Shown here: positions 15,982 through 24,036 of the stretch, piece by piece
How positions within the stretch are numbered: the stretch's first letter is position 1
Layout of the letters: each line of letters starts with the position of its first letter
Source of the DNA: Clostridium transplantifaecale
GTDB lineage: Bacteria; Bacillota; Clostridia; Lachnospirales; Lachnospiraceae
Direction of reading: 5' to 3'
Assembly: GCF_900626075.1 (NCBI RefSeq)
Contig: NZ_UYZY01000009.1
Location: 43,393-107,392, forward strand
Length of the DNA stretch: 64,000 nucleotides
Translations under genes and position numbers: made by a program
The notes under the pieces: generated by a model
The model's database searches: none
What the model was told of the DNA's origin: nothing
Seen by the model: only the letters and a program-made list of their open reading frames with translations

Positions 15982-18900
15982 ATGGACAGGGATGAAATAT
16001 CCGGAATTTCCAAAGAATTTGATGAAGTGCTGGAGCAGGTGTCGGCGGGAAGGCAGACAGCGCGGGAGAAGACGGAACAGCCCGCGGCGAACCGGAATAT
16101 AAATGGACAGAACACAGGAGAATTGAATATAAGGGATAGAAATGCGGGAAAACGGAACATAGGGGACCAGAATATGAACGACCGGAATAGGAGGGGACGG
16201 GAACAGCAGGAACCGTCTCAGCAGAGTTCTGCAAAAAAACAGGAAACAGGACGTCCCGGCACGGGCAGGGTAAAAGCCTGGAAACAGCCGCGTGAAACGT
16301 CGGAGGAGGAATTTCTCTATATGGAAGAAACACCGGAACAGAAAAACCTGCCGGAGTCTCAGCAGACGTTTAAAATAGAAGATGAACGCAGAAGGCAGGA
16401 AGAACCGGGAATACGGGAAGCAGCAGCCACCCGTGAAGAGATAGGAACACAGGAAGAAACCGGCTGCGAAGAGAACCCCGAATATACAGAAGGACCGAAA
16501 GAAGATCCGGAAGAAGGTCCGGATGAAGCGCCTTCTCAGGAGAGTTACCTGTTTGAGGAAGATCAGCAGGACGATTACCCGGATGGGGAGCAAGAGGATC
16601 AGGATGATTTTTCCGATGAATATTCCGACGGAAGGGATGAGGAGGAAGAGGAATTCCGTCCAGCCGTTTCCGGCGGGATTCTGCATCCTTCGGATGGACT
16701 GATTGCGGCATTTTTTATTCCGGTCATTATCCTGGTTGTCATCTTTGCCCAGAGAGGGATATTCCCGTTCGGGCAGGAGAGCTTTCTTCGGACGGATATG
16801 TATCATCAGTATGCGCCGTTCTTTTCGGAGTTCCATCATAAACTGAGAAGCGGCGGCAGCCTGCTTTACAGCTGGGATATCGGCATGGGCGTCAATTTTG
16901 CGGCCCTCTATGCCTACTATCTGGCAAGTCCTCTCAACTGGCTTGTGATTCTTTGTCCGAAAGAATATATTATAGAATTTATGACGTACATGATTGTGTT
17001 TAAGACCGGTTTATGCGGCCTCAGTTTTTCCTATTATTTGAAAAAACACAATCGGACCTCGGATTTCGGCGTGGGATTTTTTGGGATTTTCTATGCCCTC
17101 TCGGGATATATGGCGGCCTATAGCTGGAATATTATGTGGCTGGACTGCATCCTTCTGTTCCCGCTGATTATGCTGGGGCTGGAACGGCTGGTAAAGGAGA
17201 AGAAGGGCATGCTTTACTGTGTGACCCTGGGCCTTTCCATTTTGTCCAACTACTATATCTCCATCATGATCTGCCTGTTTATGGTGATTTACTTTATCTG
17301 TCTTTTGATTCTGGAGGGAAAGAGACGGGTAAAAGATTTCTTTATCAGTCTCGTCCAGTTTGGCGGCTATTCACTGATTGCCGGAGCGCTTGCGGCGTTT
17401 GTGCTGCTGCCCGAGATTGCAGCCCTTCAGACCACGGCCTCCGGGGATTTCAATTTCCCGAAGACGTATGAGATGTATTTCTCCATCATTGATATGCTGG
17501 CGCGCCATATCGGGAATGTGCAGACGGAGATCGGGCTGGACCACTGGCCTAATATCTACTGCGGCGTCGCCGTTTTTCTGTTCTTCCTTTTATACCTGGC
17601 GTGCAGAAAGATTCCGGTGAAGGAAAAGGCGGTCTACTGCGGGCTTTTGCTCTTGTTTTTTGCCAGCTTTTCCATCAATGTGCTGAATTTTATCTGGCAT
17701 GGCTTCCACTATCCCAACAGCCTGCCGTGCCGTCAGTCCTTTATTTACATTTTCCTGATACTGTCCATGTGTTACCGGGCTTATATGTATCTTGACGAGA
17801 CGCCGAAGAAACATGTTGCCATTGCCTTCTGGGGTTCGGTCGGTTACGTGCTGCTGGCACAGAAATTTGTAAAAGACGAAGCCTACCATTTCATCGTATT
17901 TTATGTGGCAATCCTGTTTTTGGCGGTGTATGCGGGACTGATTTACTTTTATAAGAATCCCCGGCGTTCCCGGACCACGGCAGCTCTCCTTACGCTGGCT
18001 GTCGTGGCTGTGGAATCAGCGGTCAATACAACGGTGACCAGTATTACGACGACGAGCCGTTCGGCTTATAAGTCGGACAATGAGGGCGTCATCGAACTGA
18101 CGGAAGATCTTAAGACGGGAAATGGATTTTACCGCGTGGACAAGGTGGACGGAAAGACGAAGAATGACGGGGCGTGGATGAATTTTCCGTCCGTTTCGCT
18201 GTTTTCCTCCGTGGCCAGCGCCGATATGACTTCCTTCTTTAAGAACGTCGGCTGTGAGGGCTCGACTAATGCATACAGCATTGTCGGAAGCACCCCGCTG
18301 ATCGACTCCCTGTTTTCGGTCCGATATGCGCTGTACAACAACAGACAGTTAAATCCCAGAATCCAGCTTAAGGATTTTTCAGGGGAGACTTTCCTCTATG
18401 AAAATCCGTATACGCTGCCGCTGGGCTTTATGATGCCCGATATCATGGAGACGGGATGGAAACTGGATCTTCCGAATCCCATCGACGTCCAGAACGACCT
18501 CTGTGACGCCCTGGATACGCCTCCTGTGTTTGAAACGGTGATGGGAGAGAATGACGGCGGCACGTTCAGTTTCACGCCTGAAAAAGACGGGGAATACTAT
18601 ATTTATGTTATGAACCATCAGGTAAAGTCCGTAAAAATGGCGGCCAGGGAGGATATTAAGACCTTTGACAGCCTGAACCGCGGATATCTGGTGGAGGTTG
18701 GCTACTGTAAAGCAGGAGAAACCGTCACGCTTGAAAATAAGGATAATTCGGACGGTCTGAATGCGGAGGCATACCTGTTTAAGGAAGAAGGGCTCAAGGC
18801 AATCTACGAGCGCCTGAATGCAAATCCGTTTATTCTCGGGGTATGGGACGACGATTACCTGGAGGGAAATATAGATGCCGGGGACGGCGGAACCATGTTC

Positions 18901-19197
18901 ATGTCGATTCCATATGATAAAGGCTGGACAGCCCTGGTCGACGGCAATCCTGTGACAATAAAACAGATTTACGGAACCTTCTCGGGACTTGAACTTTCGG
19001 CCGGACGCCATACGGTGGTCCTTAAGTACATGCCGGAAGGGCTGAAGCTGGGAGCGGTTATCAGCGCCTCGGCTCTGCTGCTCCTGATTCTCCTGGCAGT
19101 GGGAGGTTGGATGTTCAGGAAGAAATGCAGGAAACCGACGCCGTATGACAGACTGGATGAAGAATGGCACGGCGAGTCATTTCCAAACCGGAGATAA
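15982..19197 (+). CDS. yfhO: YfhO family membrane protein with acidic N-terminal extension
   Basis: This is a 1071-residue protein. Residues 1 to about 235 are hydrophilic and low in complexity, with Asn-Arg-Gln repeats (RNINGQNTGELNIRDRN...) followed by a strongly acidic Glu/Asp stretch. From about 238 onward there are some 12 transmembrane helices and then a large outside domain (about 680-1030), closed by a final helix near 1035-1055. The first loop carries RTDMYHQYAPFF, the conserved Asp-Tyr-His region of YfhO/GT-C glycosyltransferases that use lipid-linked sugars. It is thus expected to glycosylate an envelope polymer. GGAGG lies 5 bases before the ATG at 15982. The long extension is unusual for the family and may be a cytoplasmic interaction tail. 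Confidence 0.85.
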   Translation: MDRDEISGISKEFDEVLEQVSAGRQTAREKTEQPAANRNINGQNTGELNIRDRNAGKRNIGDQNMNDRNRRGREQQEPSQQSSAKKQETGRPGTGRVKAWKQPRETSEEEFLYMEETPEQKNLPESQQTFKIEDERRRQEEPGIREAAATREEIGTQEETGCEENPEYTEGPKEDPEEGPDEAPSQESYLFEEDQQDDYPDGEQEDQDDFSDEYSDGRDEEEEEFRPAVSGGILHPSDGLIAAFFIPVIILVVIFAQRGIFPFGQESFLRTDMYHQYAPFFSEFHHKLRSGGSLLYSWDIGMGVNFAALYAYYLASPLNWLVILCPKEYIIEFMTYMIVFKTGLCGLSFSYYLKKHNRTSDFGVGFFGIFYALSGYMAAYSWNIMWLDCILLFPLIMLGLERLVKEKKGMLYCVTLGLSILSNYYISIMICLFMVIYFICLLILEGKRRVKDFFISLVQFGGYSLIAGALAAFVLLPEIAALQTTASGDFNFPKTYEMYFSIIDMLARHIGNVQTEIGLDHWPNIYCGVAVFLFFLLYLACRKIPVKEKAVYCGLLLLFFASFSINVLNFIWHGFHYPNSLPCRQSFIYIFLILSMCYRAYMYLDETPKKHVAIAFWGSVGYVLLAQKFVKDEAYHFIVFYVAILFLAVYAGLIYFYKNPRRSRTTAALLTLAVVAVESAVNTTVTSITTTSRSAYKSDNEGVIELTEDLKTGNGFYRVDKVDGKTKNDGAWMNFPSVSLFSSVASADMTSFFKNVGCEGSTNAYSIVGSTPLIDSLFSVRYALYNNRQLNPRIQLKDFSGETFLYENPYTLPLGFMMPDIMETGWKLDLPNPIDVQNDLCDALDTPPVFETVMGENDGGTFSFTPEKDGEYYIYVMNHQVKSVKMAAREDIKTFDSLNRGYLVEVGYCKAGETVTLENKDNSDGLNAEAYLFKEEGLKAIYERLNANPFILGVWDDDYLEGNIDAGDGGTMFMSIPYDKGWTALVDGNPVTIKQIYGTFSGLELSAGRHTVVLKYMPEGLKLGAVISASALLLLILLAVGGWMFRKKCRKPTPYDRLDEEWHGESFPNRR

Positions 19198-19258
19198 AAA
19201 AACAGAAGAGAAAATAAAAGAAAAGATAGAAGAGTATATAAAGAAGAGAGGCAGACAG

Positions 19259-19783
19259 ATGAAAAAGTTAGAAGAATATGTGAGAAGCATTCCGGACTTT
19301 CCGGAGCCGGGAATTATTTTCAGGGATATTACAACAATTCTCCAGGATCCGGACGGACTCCACATGTCGGTAGACAGGATTCTTAAAGATTTAGAAGGCG
19401 TTGACTTCGACGTCGTCGTGGGACCCGAGTCCAGAGGATTTATCTTCGGAGTTCCGGTTGCCTACGCGCTTCATAAGGGCTTTGTACCCGTAAGAAAAAA
19501 GGGAAAACTGCCATGCAAGACAGTTTCCATGGAATATGATTTGGAATACGGCAGCGCGGTGATTGAAATGCATGAAGATTCTATAAAACCGGGACAGAAG
19601 GTAGTTATCGTAGACGACCTGATTGCCACCGGGGGAACGACGGAAGCGATCATCAAACTGATCGAAAAACTGGGCGGTGAGGTTGTGAAAATCTGTTTTG
19701 TAATGGAACTGGCAGGTTTACACGGCAGGGACCGTTTGGAGAACTATCAGGTGGATGCGTTGATTACGTATGAAGGAAAATAG
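19259..19783 (+). CDS. apt: adenine phosphoribosyltransferase
   Basis: This 174-residue enzyme makes AMP from adenine and PRPP (purine salvage, cytoplasm). The PRPP-binding motif VVIVDDLIATGGTT is at about residues 119-132; VGPESRGFIFG (about 55-65) and the opening YVRSIPDFPEPGIIFRDITT are typical for Apt. The frame extends upstream to 19145, inside the yfhO end, but the ATG at 19259 gives the normal family length. In many Firmicutes apt lies directly before relA; here a repeat element, an IS and a dehydrogenase gene have come between them. Its stop codon lies right at the start of the palindromic element. Confidence 0.93.
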   Translation: MKKLEEYVRSIPDFPEPGIIFRDITTILQDPDGLHMSVDRILKDLEGVDFDVVVGPESRGFIFGVPVAYALHKGFVPVRKKGKLPCKTVSMEYDLEYGSAVIEMHEDSIKPGQKVVIVDDLIATGGTTEAIIKLIEKLGGEVVKICFVMELAGLHGRDRLENYQVDALITYEGK

Positions 19784-19935
19784 GGGATTTGATTGAGAAA
19801 TGAGGACGCCGCCGTCAGGCCGGGGGCCGGGATGGTGAGAGGGATCGATGAGTCTTTCGTCCCGGGTGTCAGATTGTTGCGGGCGGGGAATCCGGGCAGA
19901 AAAAGTTCCTGCGGGAAACGCTTGCGCTCGTTGGA
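19784..19935. repeat. giant palindromic element copy 2, outer half of arm B (reversed)
   Basis: This segment begins at the apt stop codon with GGGATTTGATTGAGAAATG and AGGACGCC and is the reverse complement of 11965-12126. It ends in the 8-bp sequence TCGTTGGA (19928-19935), which is repeated after the IS. Confidence 0.85.
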
Positions 19936-19994
19936 GGCTCTTCCGCAGCTATGGACAGCCGTGGTATAATGGTGGTAGAAAGAAGGGATCTTTT

Positions 19995-21059
19995 ATGATG
20001 AAATATAAGGAACTGGAAAACTGCCCCCTAAAGTTTGACGAAAACCACTTTATCTATGAGTGGCACGACGATGGCTCCACCCTGCACCTCTACCTAAAAT
20101 CCAGGTCCCACCCTTGTGCCTGCCCCGATTGCGGCGCCCTGTCGTCTACCCTAAATTCGGCTTATACCCGGACCCTTCAGGATACGCCCATCCGAGGCAA
20201 GCACACACTCCTTCATGTCAAATCTTATAAATATAAGTGTACTAATCCGGACTGTCAACGGAAGGTCTTTGTAGAACCCCTTCCCTTCGCAAGACATTCC
20301 CAAACCAGGACGGACGCCCTGAACGCAATGATCCTGGACGCCTTTCTTGCCGGAAATGCCGAAGGCAGCAGCCGCAGGCTGGCCCAAATCGGGGTAAAGG
20401 TCAGCGGGGATTCCATCTTGCGGCTTGGCAGCCGGTTTCAGCTGCCGGATGATCCGGAGGTGACTTCCATCGGAGTGGATGAGGTCGCGATCCGAAAAGG
20501 GCAGACCTATGCGACGGTTATTTATAACGCGCAGACCCATCTGCCGCTCGCTCTTTTTCCAGGGCGTGACGGAGCCTCTTTGAGGGAATGGCTTCTGGCC
20601 CATAAAAAAGTAAACAAGGTGGCCCGGGACCGGGCGAGCGCTTACTCGGAAGCAATCCGCCTGGCCCGCCCGAACTGTATCCAGATAGCCGACCGTTTTC
20701 ATCTCTTGCAGAACCTGAGTACCGCTCTTTCGAAACTTGCTAAAGACGAAATACCGGACCATCTTTATCTAAAGGACGGAGAGATTCTGAAAAAACGGCC
20801 TGAAAAGATCTGGGTTGAACGGACCATCGATCCGGCTAAAATGGCCTCTCTGCACTATGATAACGCCTGCCCCTTAAAAACGTACGGGACGGAGCTTGTT
20901 TTCGACAGCCAATTCCATCGTCTGAGCGACGCGGTTCGGAAAAAACAGGATGAAGCCATTAAAAAAAAGCGAACGAATCCGTGCCGGACAGGAGAGGTGG
21001 GCCCAGATGGAAGAAAAGAAGATCCGCCCTCTGATGGACGAGTTCCACATGAAATATGA
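19995..21059 (+). CDS. ISL3-family transposase, N-terminal part (frame broken at an A8 run)
   Basis: The reading frame from the ATG at 19995 carries the N-terminal zinc-ribbon of ISL3 transposases (CACPDCG and CTNPDCQ, about residues 36-90), a helix-turn-helix, and the first two acidic catalytic residues in TSIGVDEVAIRKG (about 156-168) and VARDRASAYSEAI, followed by ADRFHLLQNLS. Family-like sequence stops at the A-run 20961-20968; beyond it the frame is out of register (RTNPCRTGEVG...) and ends at 21059. With seven A's instead of eight the frame would run straight into the next entry and give a single protein of about 603 residues. Confidence 0.85.
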   Translation: MMKYKELENCPLKFDENHFIYEWHDDGSTLHLYLKSRSHPCACPDCGALSSTLNSAYTRTLQDTPIRGKHTLLHVKSYKYKCTNPDCQRKVFVEPLPFARHSQTRTDALNAMILDAFLAGNAEGSSRRLAQIGVKVSGDSILRLGSRFQLPDDPEVTSIGVDEVAIRKGQTYATVIYNAQTHLPLALFPGRDGASLREWLLAHKKVNKVARDRASAYSEAIRLARPNCIQIADRFHLLQNLSTALSKLAKDEIPDHLYLKDGEILKKRPEKIWVERTIDPAKMASLHYDNACPLKTYGTELVFDSQFHRLSDAVRKKQDEAIKKKRTNPCRTGEVGPDGRKEDPPSDGRVPHEI

Positions 21060-21807
21060 GACAGCAAACCGATATATCCATATGACAGAGGAAGAAATCA
21101 TGCGCCTGGGCCGGAGAGAAATCCGGAAGGAAGGTTCGAAGGTAGCCGCCTATTCCAACCTGATTTACAAGATGATCCAAAACGGTGAAAGTGATCTCAC
21201 GATTTATCAATACATCAGGTATCAAGGATACAGTGGGAGCCTGAACACGATATGGGATTACATTCACTGCCTAAAGGAAAATAACTTTCCCGGCTGGAAA
21301 CAGAGCAACGCGATCTGTGCGTATCGCTCTTCTGAGGCAGAAGGGGTGATCCGTCTCAGCCGGGGACAGGTGGTAAGGTACTTGTTGACGGTCAATGCGA
21401 AAACCAAACGGGATAAAACAGTGCAGAAAAACAGTTCTGCCATCCAACAGGCCTATCCCATTACATCAGAAATCCATACCATGTACCAAGAATTCCATAA
21501 AATCCTGATGGGATCCAATGAGAAAGAATTAGCCCCGTTCATCCGGAAGTATGAGAAGAGCCGGATCCAGCCCTTTTGTGAAAGCATAAAAAAAGACATA
21601 GACTCAGTGAAAAATGCAATCAGGAATCCGGAAAGTTCCGGATTTGTGGAAGGGGGAAACAATCAATTCAAACTCACGAAACGGAATGAATATGGAAGAA
21701 TGAAACTGGAAAGCCTGTTTAAAAAGTTTTGCCTGTCCTTTCTAGAAAAACGGCCCGGTTTCGATCTCAACCAGCTACTGCTGACTCGTTTTGGTTTTAA
21801 AGCTTAA
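20950..21807 (+). CDS. ISL3-family transposase, C-terminal part
   Basis: The frame 20950-21807 continues the transposase after the A8 run. It has the last catalytic region SSGFVEGGNNQFKLTKRNEYG (Glu in FVEGGNN), which is the hallmark C-terminal motif of ISL3 transposases. No ribosome site precedes its first ATG, so it is most likely expressed only as a fusion, by slippage at the A-run (transcriptional slippage to 7 A, or a +1 ribosomal shift), or not at all if the eighth A is an inactivating mutation. Confidence 0.82.
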   Translation: MKPLKKSERIRAGQERWAQMEEKKIRPLMDEFHMKYETANRYIHMTEEEIMRLGRREIRKEGSKVAAYSNLIYKMIQNGESDLTIYQYIRYQGYSGSLNTIWDYIHCLKENNFPGWKQSNAICAYRSSEAEGVIRLSRGQVVRYLLTVNAKTKRDKTVQKNSSAIQQAYPITSEIHTMYQEFHKILMGSNEKELAPFIRKYEKSRIQPFCESIKKDIDSVKNAIRNPESSGFVEGGNNQFKLTKRNEYGRMKLESLFKKFCLSFLEKRPGFDLNQLLLTRFGFKA

Positions 21808-21829
21808 TGTCCATAGCTGCGGAAGAACC

Positions 21830-22530
21830 TCGTTGGAGTACATAGTGGTACTAACCTCGAAAAGACCTCGGTAAGTACCAATGGACTCCAGGTTCCCTCC
21901 GGAATCTTTTTCTCCCTTCTTCCCCGCAGGAAGGTTATGGCCGGGACGAAAGACTCAGCCAAGATAGTGGCCCGGCCCCCAGCCTGCGGCGGCTGATTTG
22001 TCCTTTTTCTTCAATGGGGGAGGCACTTGCCGCTGCCACTACGTTTCTCTGGATGCCTGAAAACTACATCCTGTTCACTATGACACTATGTAAGCTTATA
22101 AGCTTAAAGTGTTTATTCTGATACTCTTTTTATGCAGCCCAAGGTGTTATCAGAATGTAAAAGAATCACAACAATATAGTGGACGCAACAATACCACCTC
22201 CCCACTTGACGAAAGAGACAATCAGCCCCTGAAGCCGGCGGACGGGGCAACAACCTTCCCTGAGTCTTCAGTCCCGCCGACAACCTGCCTGGGGAAGGAA
22301 GGAGAAAACTTTCCGAAGGGAGACCTTGGAATCCGCCGGTGCTTGCTGAGGTTTCTCACGAAGCTAGCATCCGCTGCGCATTCCACAAGCGGAAGCGAGT
22401 CCCCGTAGGAATTTTTTCTCCTGGATTCCCCCTCATGACAACTTACAAACCGGGGCTGAAGACTCATATACAACCTCCCACCACCCCGTCCGCCATCTTA
22501 CAGAGGCGTCCTCGCATCTCAACTAAACCC
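21830..22530. repeat. giant palindromic element copy 2, rest of arm B, linker and arm A
   Basis: After the IS the element continues: the rest of reversed arm B (to about 22045), a linker with a central palindrome (about 22090-22115), and arm A (about 22190-22530) that ends CCTCGCATCTCAACTAA. In arm A, TGAGTCTTCAGTCCCG (22261-22276) pairs with 22451-22466, GGAAT (22328-22332) with ATTCC (22380-22384), and GGCGGACGGGG with CCCCGTCCGCC near the base. No gene lies in this 700-bp stretch. Confidence 0.82.
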
Positions 22531-22564
22531 ACATAATATCAGAAAGGCCCAAAGGTATACAAAG

Positions 22565-23539
22565 ATGAAGAAAATCCTGGTAACGCTCCCGGTGACGGCG
22601 GAGCAGAAAAAACGGTATGCAGATACGGCTCCCGAAGCTGAATTTATCTTTTGCAGGAAAGAGGAAGTCACGGCAGAGACGGTGAGGAGCCTGACTGCGG
22701 TTATTGGAAATATTCCACCCTCTATGCTTGCGGAAAATCAGGCGATAGAGTGGGTTCAGTTAAACAGCGCCGGAACGGACGGTTACCTGGCGGAGGGGGT
22801 GCTGTCGGATACGGCTGTGCTCACCAATGCCACAGGGGCATATGGCGTGGGTATTGCGGAACATATGACCGGCCAGCTCCTGATGCTTTTCAAAAAGTTT
22901 CCGGTCTATCTGGAAAACCAGAAATTACATATCTGGAAGGATGCCGGAAGGGTTCGTTCGGTCTGCGGCTCCCGTATTCTGATTGTCGGAATGGGGGACA
23001 TCGGAACGGAATTTGCCGTCAGAATGAAGGCGTTCGGGGCGTATGTGGCCGGACTTCGGCGCACCGTCAGGGAAAAACCGGACTGTGTGGATGAGATGGA
23101 TACGATAGATAATCTGGAACGGCAGCTTGCTCTCGCCGATGTGGTTGCCGTCTGTCTGCCCGGGACAAAGGAGACATTTCACCTGTTTTCCGGCCGTCAG
23201 TTTGCGGCGATGAAAGAGGGGGCCGTATTTTTAAACGTGGGCCGCGGCAATGTTGTGGATACGGAGGCGCTTGTGGATGTGTTAAAGACGGGAAAACTGT
23301 CCGGGGCCTCCATTGATGTGTGCGAGAAGGAACCTCTGCCCGGGGATGAGGAACTGTGGGACTGTCCCAATCTTCTTCTCACGCCCCATGTATCGGGCGG
23401 TTTCCACCTCAAGTACACCGTAGACCGTATTGTGGATATCAGCCTGAAGAACCTGAATGCCTATATAAACGGCGGGGAATATCTAAGCGTCGTTGACAGG
23501 AGGACGGGGTATAAGATATCCGGGTCCGTATCCGGTTAA
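22565..23539 (+). CDS. D-2-hydroxyacid dehydrogenase (NAD-dependent)
   Basis: This 324-residue protein belongs to the D-isomer-specific 2-hydroxyacid dehydrogenases, which reduce 2-oxo acids to D-2-hydroxy acids in the cytoplasm. The Rossmann motif VGMGDIG is at about residues 141-147. The catalytic set is present: Arg in NVGRGNVVDTEAL (about 223-235), Glu in DVCEKEPLP, and His in TPHVSGG (about 280). The substrate-side motif LNSAGTDGY is near residue 68. It begins 35 bases after the palindromic element, and its promoter is unclear. Glyoxylate/hydroxypyruvate reductase and phosphoglycerate dehydrogenase relatives look alike, so the substrate is open. Confidence 0.85.
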   Translation: MKKILVTLPVTAEQKKRYADTAPEAEFIFCRKEEVTAETVRSLTAVIGNIPPSMLAENQAIEWVQLNSAGTDGYLAEGVLSDTAVLTNATGAYGVGIAEHMTGQLLMLFKKFPVYLENQKLHIWKDAGRVRSVCGSRILIVGMGDIGTEFAVRMKAFGAYVAGLRRTVREKPDCVDEMDTIDNLERQLALADVVAVCLPGTKETFHLFSGRQFAAMKEGAVFLNVGRGNVVDTEALVDVLKTGKLSGASIDVCEKEPLPGDEELWDCPNLLLTPHVSGGFHLKYTVDRIVDISLKNLNAYINGGEYLSVVDRRTGYKISGSVSG

Positions 23540-23616
23540 AAAGCAGGGGTCCCCGGATGCGGGTGTTTCGCATTCGGGAGGAAGTCCTGCATCCGGAGAG
23601 ACTCCAGGGAAGAGAC

Positions 23617-23694
23617 AGAGGAAACAGTCAGAGGAAACAGACAGAGGAAACAGTCAGAGGAGACAGACAGAGGAAACAGACAGAGGAAACAGAA
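23617..23694 (+). repeat. 13-bp tandem repeat, six units
   Basis: Six copies of AGAGGAAACAGWC-type units follow one another (23617, 23630, 23643, 23656, 23669, 23682) with one or two changes each. The unit is not a multiple of three and no ribosome site is present, so it is non-coding. It lies in the 497-bp gap before relA; the rest of that gap holds a GC-rich hairpin near 23555-23597, a short palindrome, the relA promoter and the relA leader. Confidence 0.85.
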
Positions 23695-23790
23695 GACGTG
23701 TATCTGAATAGAATAGACAGGTGAGGGAATAATCTAACTGTCATACGGTGCAAAAAGACTGGGTAAACGGCTGCGGCCGGAGAGTATAGC

Positions 23791-23824
23791 AGTTATTGTT
23801 CACAGCGCCGGTGTGAACAGTAAC
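23791..23824. repeat. short palindromic element (GTTACTGTTC type)
   Basis: GTTATTGTTCAC and GTGTGAACAGTAAC form a hairpin of about 12 bp. The arms match those at 7120-7164 and 29996-30137. Confidence 0.5.
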
Positions 23825-23864
23825 ATACAAACACGGTTGAGAAAACGACAAAACCTTGAAAGTC

Positions 23865-23893
23865 TTGCATTTTTTGACAAAAATATTTATAAT
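23865..23893 (+). promoter_or_regulatory. promoter of relA
   Basis: TTGCAT (23865-23870), a 17-bp spacer and a perfect TATAAT (23888-23893), about 145 bp before the start codon. Confidence 0.75.
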
Positions 23894-23938
23894 AGTGATT
23901 ATTCTGTTGTAGCTGCACGGAAAAACGTATCATATAAA

Positions 23939-24001
23939 GTCGGTTTATGCGACTTCAGGATATCGGACAGTTACATATCTGTAAGGAATAGATAAACCGA
24001 C
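23939..24001 (+). promoter_or_regulatory. structured 5' leader of relA
   Basis: GTCGGTTTAT (23939-23948) and ATAAACCGAC (23992-24001) are exact reverse complements and enclose a smaller hairpin (ACAG/CTGT). The structure would lie in the relA mRNA leader, 35 bases before the start codon. I do not recognise it as a known riboswitch; a regulatory role is inference. Confidence 0.5.
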
Positions 24002-24036
24002 GGGAAAAGCCGCCCGGAGGCCAGGAGGCATTGTAT

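Larger units (their letters stand above)
19936..21829 (+). mobile_element. ISL3-family insertion sequence
   Basis: The element is 1894 bp. Its 21-bp ends are inverted repeats with one mismatch: 19936-19956 starts GGCTCTTCCGCAGC and 21809-21829, reversed, starts GGTTCTTCCGCAGC. It is flanked by an exact 8-bp direct repeat TCGTTGGA (19928-19935 and 21830-21837), the duplication length usual for ISL3 elements. It carries one transposase coding region, split into two frames at an A8 run. Removing the IS plus one duplication restores arm B of the palindromic element. The clean duplication suggests a recent insertion. Confidence 0.93.

Noticed and set aside
20949..20970. Programmed -1 frameshift in the ISL3 transposase
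   Set aside because: The second frame lies +1 from the first, so a -1 shift would not join them; only loss of one A, a +1 shift or transcript slippage would.
22109..22536. Frames in arm A of the second palindromic element (and its equivalents at 11326-11529 and 49507-49695)
   Set aside because: No start signals, no family, and the arm is better explained by base pairing.
23617..23694. CRISPR array
   Set aside because: Units of 13 bp follow each other without spacers, and there are no cas genes.
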